A stretch of DNA of 49,851 nt from a virus: IMG/VR virus record IMGVR_UViG_3300046616_000227, positions 1 through 49,851 of that record; one strand, given 5' to 3'. Shown here piece by piece: positions 38,673 through 47,208 of this stretch. The notes beneath the pieces are model-generated. The model ran no database searches. It saw nothing but the letters and a program-made list of their open reading frames with translations, and was not told the DNA's origin. Every line of letters starts with the position of its first letter. The first letter of the stretch is position 1. A program made the position numbers and the translations under genes.

Positions 38673-39142
38673 TGCCGACATTCAGAGAGGTGAAAAGCCA
38701 GCGGCCTAACCAGATTCTGTATGACACGCTGACCTTTTATAGCCCAGTATTTGGCTATGTTCGTCTGGTTAACCGGCAAATATTCCCGAAAACATTTGCT
38801 GGTCAGATATACCAACCATGCAGGATGGAGGTGATTGAAAGCCAGCAAAGCAGCACGCCGGTTATTGATACATCGGTAAAATTTGGGAGGCTTGCTCAGG
38901 ATTTTAAGCAGAAGCTTAAGTCATGGAAGGCTTACGGGCGGCTCACTCCAATTTCGGCCACTTACCAGCAATTCGATGCCCGTGATATGAACACTCCACT
39001 TAAGCCATGGACGCTCTATGTGTCCGACGTCTCAATGGACCATAACGATGTTACATGCTCGCTGACCCTCAAAAACCCGGTTAACAACAACGTTGGCCGT
39101 CTCTACAATATCGAAGAATTCCCCGGACTCCAGAATGCGTAA
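38672..39142 (+). CDS. DUF1833-type tail protein
   Basis: 156 aa: L-T-F-Y-S-P-V-F-G-Y-V-R-L-V-N, M-E-V-I-E-S-Q-Q-S-S-T-P-V-I-D. This pattern and position match DUF1833 minor tail proteins, equivalent to lambda L. It overlaps the peptidase gene by 8 bases. Confidence 0.8.
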   Translation: MPTFREVKSQRPNQILYDTLTFYSPVFGYVRLVNRQIFPKTFAGQIYQPCRMEVIESQQSSTPVIDTSVKFGRLAQDFKQKLKSWKAYGRLTPISATYQQFDARDMNTPLKPWTLYVSDVSMDHNDVTCSLTLKNPVNNNVGRLYNIEEFPGLQNA

Positions 39143-39590
39143 AGATGAGTTTCTCCAAAGGGTTGAAGGGATGTCCTGGCATAACCGTGCCTGCAGTTTT
39201 GAGGGCGCAGACTGCTGGGGATTGATCGTTTTGTATTACCGGCATGTGCTTGGCATTGAGTTGCACGACGTGCCTGGTTATGAGGCATGCAGCGAGTTCA
39301 CCACATGCTTTTTCAGCGAGATTGTTTACTGGCGCAAGGGTCATTCATTCAGCGAAGGCGATATGTTTGTTGCCTACTACGGGACGCGGCCGGTGCATGT
39401 TGGCCTTGTGATTGATGGTCGCGCGCTACATAGCCGTGGCGAGAATGGTCACGTTCGATCTGACCACATCCGCACCATCCAGAAACTGTTTACCAGAGTG
39501 GAGTTTTATTCGTATGCCAGTGATAGAGATTCAACGTGTTCCGGGACTACCGAAAGAGCGCGTGGAAGTACCTGCGGGAACATTGCTTAG
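39135..39590 (+). CDS. NlpC/P60-type tail peptidase
   Basis: 151 aa. Catalytic Cys in A-D-C-W-G-L-I (about 28) and His in V-H-V-G-L-V (about 95) fit the Cys-His layout of C40 peptidases such as the lambda K N-terminal part. It probably opens peptidoglycan cross-links at injection. The Rz-like K JAMM part is absent. It overlaps the tail tip gene by 77 bp. Confidence 0.85.
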   Translation: MRKDEFLQRVEGMSWHNRACSFEGADCWGLIVLYYRHVLGIELHDVPGYEACSEFTTCFFSEIVYWRKGHSFSEGDMFVAYYGTRPVHVGLVIDGRALHSRGENGHVRSDHIRTIQKLFTRVEFYSYASDRDSTCSGTTERARGSTCGNIA

Positions 39591-42006
39591 CGACTGGCTG
39601 GCTGAATCTACCTTGCATGCTGAGATGCGGCTCAATGTGAATGGCAAGGAGCTCAGGGGTGATGATGAAGTTGGCATAACTCTGCAGCATAGCGACCGCG
39701 TAATCATCTTTGACCAGCCGAAAAGCGGCGGCCTTGTTGGCACGCTACTGAATCCACTGGAGCACTTCAACCCCATAAAATTCACGCAGAAAATCATGAG
39801 CGGGCTGATACGTCAGCCCAACGCCAGCGCAGCAGGCGGTAACAGCAAAACATCACCGAACAATAGCCTTAAAGGGCAGACCAACATTGCGCGTAACGGT
39901 GAGGCGCGCCCGGACAACTTCGGATTAATCCGCTCTTATCCCGACCTGATACAGCAATCAATCTTTGAGTACGTCAGTAATGATAAGAAAGTCACTGAAT
40001 GGATGAATTTCGGGCTGGGAAAATACGATGTTAGCTCAGTGCGCTATTCAGAGTCGATTCTGGGTGCCCTGGCTGGCGCATCGTACTCTGTTTATCAACC
40101 TGGGCAGGTAATCCCTATGATTGCGGAAGGGTTCACGTTTGATGACATTGATGGGCAGGAATTGCCTGGGCCAAATGAAAGTGAAGACTTCCCGGTGCAA
40201 ACTGCCACCACCAACAGTGTCACGTCAGGCAGTTTTCTGGCCGGACAGGCTAAAGTTACGATCCCGCGCAACAATAATTTCGTTTATTTCTACGATCTGG
40301 CGAAACCGCATGCTGTTTCATTCGTCGTAAACGTTACGTACAGCACTGTGAGCGGATCTGTAACTAAAAACATCACTTTGTATGGCGACTTGATTGAAGC
40401 AACCACAACCAGCGATGGCGCAGTAACTAACCCCAAATTTTTCTACAATTTCACCTTCGGAAACCTGAGTGGAAATGACTACGACTCAACGCCTGCTAAC
40501 GCCGTGGTTAACACCACTATTTTCACACTGAATGATAATGAGCCGCTGACGGTTGGGCCGTTCTTCTCACCAGTTGAAGGCACTGAGTTGTGGGTCCATC
40601 TGCAATCGCAGTTGGGCCATGGTGACGGCGACTATGCGGTCGCACAAATAACTTTCTGGAAAGTTGACGCTGACAATAACCAGATACCCGGCACCACTGA
40701 AACCTTCAGCCGCAGGCAGGAAAACTTTACCGGTAAGAGCGACATGTTTTATGGCACATATAAATTTGCTCCCGCCGCCGGTTCAGGTCGTTATGCGGTA
40801 GAAATCACGCGCACGAACACAAGTAGCGATCACTCGGTGATGAAGGTTGAGATGATCCACATTGTCCGGAAACGTACAAACGTTGCCTATCCAAATGACA
40901 CGCTCGTAAGAGTTACAGTGACGGCAACCGAGCAGGCTACCAGTTCGCGCGACCGAAAGTATAACGCGCTGATTAATCGTTACGTCATCAGCTACAACTC
41001 CTTCACACAGAAGGTAGACTACACGCTGCGCCCTTCAAGGAAATTCTCGGACATTGCCATATTTAACTGGCTGGTAATCGGTGGTCAGCCAGAAAATAGT
41101 ATAGATATTTATGGGCTATACCAGATTCAAACCAAAATTGACGGCAGAGACTCGCGCCTTGGCTACTGCGATTACACCTTTGACGATGAAGATGTTTCTT
41201 TGGGTTCGCGCATGGAGACGATTTGCGATGCGGCTGGCGTGAGCGTCTTCTGGGATGACGGGGTGTTGTCGTTTACGTTGGATGAAAAGCGCGGCAAGCC
41301 GGTAACTGTGTTCAATCGCTCTAATACGGTCGATACCGGCTACTCGCTAAGCTATCAAATGTCGCTTCCTGGCGATTATGACGGCGTTGAGGTTCAATAT
41401 CGCGATCCGTCAACTAACAAGCAGGCTTTCGTTCGCTACCGGATACGCAACAACCAGATTGAGCTTGGCGCGCCGACTAAGGCGAAGAAGTTCGAAATGA
41501 TGTATATCCGCGACTCGTTTCAGGCTGACCATCGGGCGCAGAAGGAATGCCGCCGGTTGCTATATTCCCGCATGAGCATTGCTATTACCGCGCTGGCTGA
41601 TGGTGAGTGGGTCAACGTAGGCGACATGGTCCAGGTGCCGGACACCTACGACACCAACCAGCAGGCAGGTTACATCGTTTCCCGCAATGGGAATACGTTT
41701 GAAACCAGCGAGCGCATCAACTTCGCTGGATCGATGTTTGTGGTCATCACCGATTCGCTGGGCAATAGTTCAGCCAGATATGCCGCTACGCCGCGCAGTG
41801 ACACAGCATATGGATTCATCGCTGCGATTCCTGACATGGCGCTCAACATTTTCGACGGCTATGACGTTCAGTCTCCGTCGAGATACGTCATAGCCACTAC
41901 GGAAGAGCTTGATGCCACGCGATGGATCATTAGCGAGAAGCAGCCTAACAGTGACGGGACAACCGCATTAACTCTCGCGGAATATAGCGACCTTATTTAC
42001 CCCTGA
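39514..42006 (+). CDS. Tail tip host-specificity protein (TipJ-like)
   Basis: 830 aa from M-P-V-I-E-I-Q-R-V-P-G-L (39514; GGAG about ten bases upstream). The N-terminal part looks like lambda I/J hub domains (Ubl-like to about 70), then a hydrophobic turn near 75-100. A central insert is rich in Thr/Ser/Asn beta repeats. The C-terminal part has E-V-Q-Y-R-D-P and G-D-M-V-Q-V-P hub patterns. It contacts the receptor or holds the fibre. Confidence 0.88.
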   Translation: MPVIEIQRVPGLPKERVEVPAGTLLSDWLAESTLHAEMRLNVNGKELRGDDEVGITLQHSDRVIIFDQPKSGGLVGTLLNPLEHFNPIKFTQKIMSGLIRQPNASAAGGNSKTSPNNSLKGQTNIARNGEARPDNFGLIRSYPDLIQQSIFEYVSNDKKVTEWMNFGLGKYDVSSVRYSESILGALAGASYSVYQPGQVIPMIAEGFTFDDIDGQELPGPNESEDFPVQTATTNSVTSGSFLAGQAKVTIPRNNNFVYFYDLAKPHAVSFVVNVTYSTVSGSVTKNITLYGDLIEATTTSDGAVTNPKFFYNFTFGNLSGNDYDSTPANAVVNTTIFTLNDNEPLTVGPFFSPVEGTELWVHLQSQLGHGDGDYAVAQITFWKVDADNNQIPGTTETFSRRQENFTGKSDMFYGTYKFAPAAGSGRYAVEITRTNTSSDHSVMKVEMIHIVRKRTNVAYPNDTLVRVTVTATEQATSSRDRKYNALINRYVISYNSFTQKVDYTLRPSRKFSDIAIFNWLVIGGQPENSIDIYGLYQIQTKIDGRDSRLGYCDYTFDDEDVSLGSRMETICDAAGVSVFWDDGVLSFTLDEKRGKPVTVFNRSNTVDTGYSLSYQMSLPGDYDGVEVQYRDPSTNKQAFVRYRIRNNQIELGAPTKAKKFEMMYIRDSFQADHRAQKECRRLLYSRMSIAITALADGEWVNVGDMVQVPDTYDTNQQAGYIVSRNGNTFETSERINFAGSMFVVITDSLGNSSARYAATPRSDTAYGFIAAIPDMALNIFDGYDVQSPSRYVIATTEELDATRWIISEKQPNSDGTTALTLAEYSDLIYP

Positions 42007-42027
42007 CAGCATTCAATCCAACACAAC

Positions 42028-42052
42028 GCCAGCCTTCGTGCTGGCTTTTTTT
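42028..42052 (+). terminator. Terminator after the tail tip gene
   Basis: GCCAGC-CTTCGT-GCTGGC followed by seven T, just before the fibre gene. Confidence 0.9.
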
Positions 42053-42063
42053 ATGGGAAAATT

Positions 42064-44055
42064 ATGACTACGCAACCTACCAATAACGCCATACCTAGTG
42101 AGTCACCGCGAGACCTAAAGTTTAACGCAGGAAAAATTGATGAGTTTGTAACCTCAGCAGAAAACTTATATACCGATCGTTTTGGTGAAGAGCATTACAC
42201 CATTGAGGGTTTGCGCTGGTTGGCGCAACAAGCTATTGCGCAATATGGCTATATCACCGTTGATTCTTTTCAGGGTGGAGCAAATATTACGCTTCCAAAT
42301 CAAGTTCTGAGAGACACAACTACTGGCGAATATTATCGCTGGGATGGCGTTTTGCCTAAGAACGTTCCTGAAAATTCAACTCCACTGAATACTGGAGGTA
42401 TTGGCGTTGGGGCATGGTTGAGTGTAGGAGATGCTGTTTTGCGAGGCAATTTATCAAGTCCAGCAAACGGTCTAGGGGATGCTTTGATATCAGTCAAACA
42501 GCCATTTACTGGTTCAACGGTTAGAACTCAGCATGACAAAAACGCGGACATTATCGGCGGCGGTGACTTTGACATGGTTGGTGATGGTTCAACTGATAAT
42601 ACAGCCGCGGTAAATGCTGCTATTTCCGCAGTTAATTCTCAGGGTAGCATTCTGCTACCAAGCAACGGATCTGTTGAGGCAAAGCAATACCGAATCACAG
42701 GGATTATTAACAACCTCGGCGTTCGCTTCAAAGGAATGGGTGCTCTGGTTCTTCCCGACCCCAACGGCGGTGTGAAGCAGGTTAATTTCCATCAGGACGA
42801 ATATTATCAGTCGTTGGGATATGAATATTTCTTCCCCGTCTATCAAAAGATGGTTCCGGGCCAGGGTGACGCAAACGGCCAGCTTAAAGTGTTCTTGTTC
42901 GGTGACAGTACCGTCGCCGGATTAAATGGAGAGACGGCGCCATTCAAACTTGAAACCTACCTGTCAAACCAACTGGCTGGGTTGGGTATTCCCAATGCTA
43001 CAGTCGTTAATCGTGGCGTCAGCGGGTCATCAGTTGGCGACATGAATGCGACACCTGATGTCACTCAGTCTGCTGACTTGTTCATCATCAAGTACGGAAT
43101 TAATGATGGTGGTAATGGCCGGTCGGATCGCCTTGTCTACTTCGCTACCAACCTGAGAAACAAGCTGGCGGGTATTCGTGCGGCGCAGTATGGCAACATG
43201 TCAGAGCTGACGATTGTCCTGGTCGGGCCGAATAGCACCAATGACAGTCCGAACAACCGAAATGCGTACTGGTATGAGCAACTCAGGAACATCTACCTGC
43301 AGGCTGCCCGCGACTATCAGTGCGCCTATTTCGACACGTACAGCATGATGCCAGACAGCTATGGATTGGCAGGTAACGCGCTTGACCATCCAAGCATTCT
43401 GGCTCCGGGTGTTGGCATCCACCCCATGGACAGCATGCAGACGTGGATTTGGGGTAAGTTCCTCGACAAGTATTTCAACAGAAGCTCTATCGCTCCGTAT
43501 GTTTCCAATAACTTCACAAACTCTGGCGCGATTAGCGGCGCTCCGACAGCTGCAACATCGCCACTTAGCTATCGCTTCGGGATTAACATTTATCGCGCGA
43601 AGCTTGCTGACGGATTCCCATTTGACGGCACTGCGATAACCATCAGACACGTAGATCAGCCAACGCTGCAGTTCCTGTATGGCTATTCCTCTGGGTTTGC
43701 GAAATGCGTTACCAGAACGGCAAACATTGCCAACAGCACGTGGAATCAGTTCACAGGCACGCTTATTGGTCTGACGCTTGCGGGAGGGTGGGGGGCATCT
43801 ATCACCCCGGGCTTGCGGGTTTCGTCAGACGGGCTTGTAACAATATCGGCTACACTTACTGGCGGCACGACAGCATCAGGAACGGCGATCCTCACAGGCA
43901 TTCCCACAGCATTACGACCGACAGACAACAAGATACTCGCCAGCGCAAATAACGATGGCAGCCATCTTGGTATTCGCGTTAAAACTGACGGCACGGTGGA
44001 ACTTGCCACGAGTGCATCTTCCAGCATTCAGGTAAACGTAAGCTATTACATTTAA
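42064..44055 (+). CDS. Tail fibre with SGNH-hydrolase domain
   Basis: 663 aa. An N-terminal attachment module (N-A-I-P-S-E-S-P-R-D-L-K-F-N-A-G-K-I-D-E-F-V) and a pectate-lyase-like entry (G-D-G-S-T-D-N-T-A-A-V-N) are followed by an SGNH hydrolase (about 275-470): F-G-D-S-T with Ser282, G-I-N-D with Asn347 and G-I-H-P with His453. The Asp usually three residues before that His is Val here. Such fibres deacetylate O-antigen or capsule. The C-terminal 180 residues are beta-rich. The next gene encodes an acyltransferase that may make or mask the same groups. Confidence 0.9.
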   Translation: MTTQPTNNAIPSESPRDLKFNAGKIDEFVTSAENLYTDRFGEEHYTIEGLRWLAQQAIAQYGYITVDSFQGGANITLPNQVLRDTTTGEYYRWDGVLPKNVPENSTPLNTGGIGVGAWLSVGDAVLRGNLSSPANGLGDALISVKQPFTGSTVRTQHDKNADIIGGGDFDMVGDGSTDNTAAVNAAISAVNSQGSILLPSNGSVEAKQYRITGIINNLGVRFKGMGALVLPDPNGGVKQVNFHQDEYYQSLGYEYFFPVYQKMVPGQGDANGQLKVFLFGDSTVAGLNGETAPFKLETYLSNQLAGLGIPNATVVNRGVSGSSVGDMNATPDVTQSADLFIIKYGINDGGNGRSDRLVYFATNLRNKLAGIRAAQYGNMSELTIVLVGPNSTNDSPNNRNAYWYEQLRNIYLQAARDYQCAYFDTYSMMPDSYGLAGNALDHPSILAPGVGIHPMDSMQTWIWGKFLDKYFNRSSIAPYVSNNFTNSGAISGAPTAATSPLSYRFGINIYRAKLADGFPFDGTAITIRHVDQPTLQFLYGYSSGFAKCVTRTANIANSTWNQFTGTLIGLTLAGGWGASITPGLRVSSDGLVTISATLTGGTTASGTAILTGIPTALRPTDNKILASANNDGSHLGIRVKTDGTVELATSASSSIQVNVSYYI

Positions 44056-44074
44056 AAAAAGCCCCGCAAGGGGC
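44054..44074 (-). terminator. Terminator between fibre and acyltransferase genes
   Basis: Minus strand: GCCCC-TTGC-GGGGC followed by seven T, ending the acyltransferase gene. On plus the same hairpin is followed by TTCTTCT and may also stop fibre transcription. Confidence 0.85.
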
Positions 44075-44079
44075 TTCTT

Positions 44080-45168
44080 CTATTCCGTCACAACTTCCTT
44101 TCTGCTTTTTCTGTAGCGCAGCCTTCTAAGCCCATTATTAACCGGTCTTTCATAGAACCTGTACATCAGGCAGCTTATGCCCACCGCAACGGCTATTGTT
44201 GCTGACATGAATAAAAATGTTGATCTCATGCTGTCGAGATTATATTCAAAGTTTTTGTTTGCCACGTAGATGCAAATCTGGTGAATCATGTACAGAGAGA
44301 AAGACGCCTCGCCAAGGAAAACAATTGGCTTCCAGCTAATTGCCCTCGAAATAGCACCGCTCCCATAAGCAAATACATACACGACGAAACTCATTGGGAT
44401 TATGTAGAAAATATCATATCGGTATTTCATTCCAACGTTTCTCATCCCATACCACATCGCAACCACAAGAATAATAAGTGAAGCAACTTCGAGAATTGTT
44501 GCTTTTCTTTCGCTAATGACATGCTTTCCGGTGTCGTAAATTCTGAATAACAGCATCCCAACCATGAAGTCAATCACCCGGAATGCAGGGTTAATGTAAT
44601 AAGTCCATCCTGCGTACTTCGCTGTGTCGGCAACGTTCATCATATGATAAATGATTAATGTAAGAACGGCGCAGGCGAATATGAATAGCTGTTTATTGTT
44701 GAGCGTAACCAGAAATATAAAAGCAATATAAAAGAATATCTCAGTGGAAACGCTCCATGAAACCCCGTTGAAACTGAAGAAATACATAGGGTCAGGGATT
44801 GCGCTCTGCATAAGAAGTGCATTGTAAATAAACTGGTCTAAGTGAATAAGCTCATAGTTGTATGATGGGATGTAGAAATATATAGCAACGAATAGCGTGA
44901 GTATATGAACCGGGTAAAGTCTCGCAATTCGATTAAAAAGGAAGTCTGAGGTTTTGAATTTGCTTTTTAATGTGTGCTGCTTGTAGCTGAAAGAGATGAT
45001 AAAACCGGAAAGGATGTAGAAGAAGGTTACGCCTACAAAACCCTCAAAAAGAAGCGAACTGAACCATTTTATGATGTGATTATTTGAGTCGTGCAGCATG
45101 TGAAAATGGTGCAGGAAAACCCCAAATGCGGCAATGAAGCGCAATGAGGTGAGAGCGTTAAGTCTCAT
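44080..45168 (-). CDS. Acyltransferase 3 membrane protein
   Basis: 362 aa from ATG 45168 (AAGGGA six bases upstream). About ten membrane segments; N-terminal L-T-S-L-R-F-I-A-A-F-G-V-F-L-H-H-F-H with the conserved R and H-H of family AT3 (OafA, Oac). It probably O-acetylates lipopolysaccharide sugars at the inner membrane. AT-rich compared with neighbours. As a phage conversion gene it would change O-antigen and block related phages; the sugar target is unknown. Confidence 0.92.
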   Translation of the reverse strand: MRLNALTSLRFIAAFGVFLHHFHMLHDSNNHIIKWFSSLLFEGFVGVTFFYILSGFIISFSYKQHTLKSKFKTSDFLFNRIARLYPVHILTLFVAIYFYIPSYNYELIHLDQFIYNALLMQSAIPDPMYFFSFNGVSWSVSTEIFFYIAFIFLVTLNNKQLFIFACAVLTLIIYHMMNVADTAKYAGWTYYINPAFRVIDFMVGMLLFRIYDTGKHVISERKATILEVASLIILVVAMWYGMRNVGMKYRYDIFYIIPMSFVVYVFAYGSGAISRAISWKPIVFLGEASFSLYMIHQICIYVANKNFEYNLDSMRSTFLFMSATIAVAVGISCLMYRFYERPVNNGLRRLRYRKSRKEVVTE

Positions 45169-45276
45169 CGTGAGTCCCTTCAAATAGGTAACGGTTTTTT
45201 TCGATTGTATTACGAAATCTTTACTAGGAGTAGTCCGTTGGTTGTCGTTTTGTGATTCCAAGTAGAGATATGTCTT

Positions 45277-45372
45277 CTAAAGCAGCCAGCCCTTTAGGTA
45301 GCTAAGCCCTACAACAAGCAGGATGACTGCGACAACGTTAATCGCTATCACTAATCGCGGTGAGAGATCCAT
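45277..45372 (-). CDS. 31-aa membrane peptide
   Basis: MDLSPRLVIAIN, then a hydrophobic run (V-V-A-V-I-L-L-V-V-G-L-S-Y-L) and K-G-W-L-L. One membrane span. It lies upstream of the acyltransferase gene on the same strand. The ribosome site is weak; function unknown. Confidence 0.5.
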   Translation of the reverse strand: MDLSPRLVIAINVVAVILLVVGLSYLKGWLL

Positions 45373-45409
45373 AGTGGCACACTTGTCATTCATTAAGGTT
45401 GGATTGATT

Positions 45410-45562
45410 TTATGCAATGCACGCGAACAATGCCAATATGAATTGATGGACTAGGCGCTCAAAAAAACCAGCGGCTGGGCAGCTGTAAACCTCGTCCATC
45501 TTCATGCAGGCTGCTGGGTGTCCATTGATATTGGGCCATTTGAGTCGTTTCTTATGTGACAT
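45410..45562 (-). CDS. Doubtful small ORF
   Basis: 50 aa (M-S-H-K-K-R-L-K-W-P-N-I-N-G-H-P) with Cys and a hydrophobic end. Its GGAG touches the ATG, too close to work. It is listed because it fills 45373-45608 and shows some composition bias. No family recognised. Confidence 0.25.
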   Translation of the reverse strand: MSHKKRLKWPNINGHPAACMKMDEVYSCPAAGFFERLVHQFILALFACIA

Positions 45563-45608
45563 CTCCACTACAGGCGTACGGTAGAAATGCAGAAAAGGGG
45601 GGGGTGTC

Positions 45609-45794
45609 ATGGAAAACGTACTCAACAACGAAGCTCAGGATGAAGTGGCTCGAATCATTGGAGATGCTGCAATTACCATTCTTGCGGATGGTCGCATGCT
45701 GTCAAGGGATGCCCTGATGCAGGTAATACTCGGAGAGTCGTGTGGTGAGCCAAACATAGCCAGAGACATTGCCCTTAATCTTCTTGAGCGCTAG
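45609..45794 (+). CDS. AriR/YmgB-like small regulator
   Basis: 61 aa: E-V-A-R-I-I-G-D-A-A-I-T-I-L-A-D-G-R-M-L-S-R-D-A-L-M-Q-V-I-L then a C-terminal helix. The helical layout and an I-G-x-A-I-x-x-L-x-x-G run resemble AriR/YmgB connector proteins often carried by enterobacterial prophages. GGGG four bases before the ATG. Assignment moderate. Confidence 0.55.
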   Translation: MENVLNNEAQDEVARIIGDAAITILADGRMLSRDALMQVILGESCGEPNIARDIALNLLER

Positions 45795-45863
45795 CACCAG
45801 TCGGGCGACTTTGTCGCTCGCCTAAATTTCCTTCCCCGCCAAACCCTTCGCAAACCGCAGGCA

Positions 45864-45890
45864 AAACAAACCCGGCGCGGTGGCCGGGTT
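45864..45890 (-). terminator. Terminator of the Cys-rich protein gene
   Basis: AACCCGGC-loop-GCCGGGTT; on minus it is followed by TGTTTTG. It is symmetrical enough to serve the plus gene before it too. Confidence 0.75.
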
Positions 45891-45895
45891 ATTGT

Positions 45896-46141
45896 TTAGT
45901 ACTGATAGACCATTTGGTAGGCCGCAAAGGCATCTTTGTGGCGAACATTTCCGGCCTGACTTTCTGGCAGCGTTGCCAGAATGGAGTCATCATTAGACGC
46001 TGGAATGCCTTTTGCCTTGTTGAGCACGGCTAATTCCACAGCGCAGCCAGCACACTTATGACGCCCGGCTTGCCCTTGATTCTCTGGCAGAACAGCAAAC
46101 ATCGGGTTATAGCGATGATTCTTATTGCAGATGGTTTTCAT
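45896..46141 (-). CDS. Conserved small Cys-rich phage/plasmid protein
   Basis: 81 aa with a twice-used pattern: L-P-E-N-Q-G-Q-A-G-R-H-K-C-A-G-C-A near 18 and L-P-E-S-Q-A-G-N-V-R-H-K-D-A near 58. An early C-N-K-N-H-R-Y-N-P plus the C-A-G-C could bind zinc. The pattern is widespread in enterobacterial phages and plasmids. Its ribosome site lies in a hairpin. Function unknown. Confidence 0.75.
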   Translation of the reverse strand: MKTICNKNHRYNPMFAVLPENQGQAGRHKCAGCAVELAVLNKAKGIPASNDDSILATLPESQAGNVRHKDAFAAYQMVYQY

Positions 46142-46503
46142 AAAGCACCTTCAAAAATAAGGTGCCGAACGCTTTACACGGGATCTCGCTTGAGATAATC
46201 TCAAAAACGAGATCTCAAGAAAACATTCAAGCACTGACTGTTTTATAGCCCCTAGGAACTTCGACCTTCCTCGGGGCTTTCCCTTATGTGGCGGACACTT
46301 ACTGACCACATATTCGGATAATATCCAGGCATCACAAAAACCTCAATAAAAAGATCAGCTTAACTGCTGTATTTTTTCACATCTGTGTATTAAGCCAGCT
46401 TTTAACCTCTCCAAAACCCTATTCAGAAATAAATTCCTATACCCACCAATGGCTTTACAAAAACCTCTTGCGTTCCGCCTTGATCAATTCTACTGATCGA
46501 TAT
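46142..46503. other. Gene-free gap with inverted repeats
   Basis: No gene is seen. It holds the nested inverted repeat GATCTCG...CGAGATC enclosing TTGAGAT-A-ATCTCAA (46182-46214), and a terminator-like hairpin AGCCCC...GGGGCT with an inner AGGAA/TTCCT stem followed by TTT (46247-46280). The first repeat may be an operator for the Cys-rich gene. The rest (about 46290-46500) is AT-rich and leads to the humD promoter. Confidence 0.55.
46145..46165 (-). promoter_or_regulatory. Hairpin covering a ribosome site
   Basis: Minus strand: GCACCTT-ATTTTTG-AAGGTGC. The AAGG of the second arm is the ribosome site of the gene starting at 46141, so the stem would hide it. This suggests control of translation by temperature or a factor. 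Confidence 0.6.
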
Positions 46504-46523
46504 TACTGTATTTATATACAGTT
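46504..46523 (+). promoter_or_regulatory. LexA (SOS) box of the HumD-like gene
   Basis: TACTGTATTTATATACAGTT differs from the LexA consensus at only two positions, 25 bases before the humD start. Confidence 0.92.
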
Positions 46524-46548
46524 ACTATCATCAAGCAGGAGTGTGACC

Positions 46549-46872
46549 ATGGGCTTTCCATCACCGGCGCAAGACTATGCCGAAAGGCGCATCGACCTAA
46601 ACGCATTAATGGTGCTTCATCCGGCGGCAACGCTATTCATCCCTACTACTGATGGAATGGTTCTGGTCGATAAATCGATGAAGCCGAAGGTGGGCGATGT
46701 TGTTTACTTTGAGGCGTGGGGAACATTTCAGGTTGGCAGGCTAGGGAAGTATTACATCGTATGCCAGGACGGAGAGACTATCGATGGAGAAGCGCTGGAG
46801 AATGTAACCATTATTGGAACCGTCACTTTCGAAGTTTTACATGTTCACGAGGAAAGTCGGCCAACGATATAA
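46549..46872 (+). CDS. humD: HumD/UmuD'-like SOS protein
   Basis: 107 aa from ATG 46549 (CAGGAG seven bases upstream). M-G-F-P-S-P-A-Q-D-Y-A-E-R-R-I-D-L-N-A-L begins exactly at the UmuD cleavage site (UmuD' starts G-F-P-S-P-A-A-D-Y), so it is a ready-processed UmuD' as in phage P1 HumD. The catalytic Ser of G-D-S-M is gone (T-T-D-G-M) and the Lys strand reads F-Q-V-G-R-L. UmuD' binds UmuC to form DNA polymerase V. No umuC is adjacent, so it may pair with a host UmuC or act as a decoy. Confidence 0.88.
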   Translation: MGFPSPAQDYAERRIDLNALMVLHPAATLFIPTTDGMVLVDKSMKPKVGDVVYFEAWGTFQVGRLGKYYIVCQDGETIDGEALENVTIIGTVTFEVLHVHEESRPTI

Positions 46873-46971
46873 CGTGTGAGCAATTTTAGTGATGTGTACC
46901 AAATTGGGTACCAAACAAATTCAGCTCACGGAAAAGTATTTACAAATCATTCATTAAAGCATTGAGTAACG

Positions 46972-46991
46972 TAATCGTGGAAGAGGAAGGT
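46972..46991. repeat. attR: attR core
   Basis: Exact 20-bp copy of the attL core. Phage DNA lies to the left and host DNA to the right. Tandem TGTACCAAA (46895-46903) and GGTACCAAA (46907-46915), 12 bases apart, are candidate arm sites. Confidence 0.93.
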
Positions 46992-47020
46992 GAACTCAGA
47001 GGCGGGCACGGCATTATCCT
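46972..47020 (-). pseudogene. sbcB: Detached original 5' end of sbcB
   Basis: Minus strand: AGGA (47020-47017), seven bases, then GTG at 47009, followed by CCC GCC TCT GAG TTC and the core (ACC TTC CTC TTC CAC GAT). This reads M-P-A-S-E-F-T-F-L-F-H-D, in frame with SbcB. It is the likely host start and ribosome site, cut off from the gene by the prophage. Confidence 0.8.
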
Positions 47021-47208
47021 GGCAGTGGAGAATCAATGCACAGGATAGTCGTCCCTTGATAGCAGTACAACCTTCATCATCCTCGCTGCGAACGGGCGCG
47101 CAGCATTTGTCCGCAGTTCATACTTTTTTTCAATTTTTTCAGATCTGTAAGCGCTATTTGCCGTAAAACGTGCGGCGGTAAATTCATTTTTTTGATCTTG
47201 AGGAAAAA
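47021..47208. other. Host promoter region between sbcB remnant and dacD
   Basis: No gene. Before insertion this 190-base gap held the divergent promoters of sbcB and dacD. An AT-rich stretch (about 47121-47145) may hold the dacD promoter. A 90-codon minus frame here (47033-47305) overlaps dacD and is taken as noise. Confidence 0.6.

Noticed and set aside
42829-43650. Long minus frame (149 codons) inside the fibre gene
   Set aside because: Antisense shadow of the SGNH domain without a start site.
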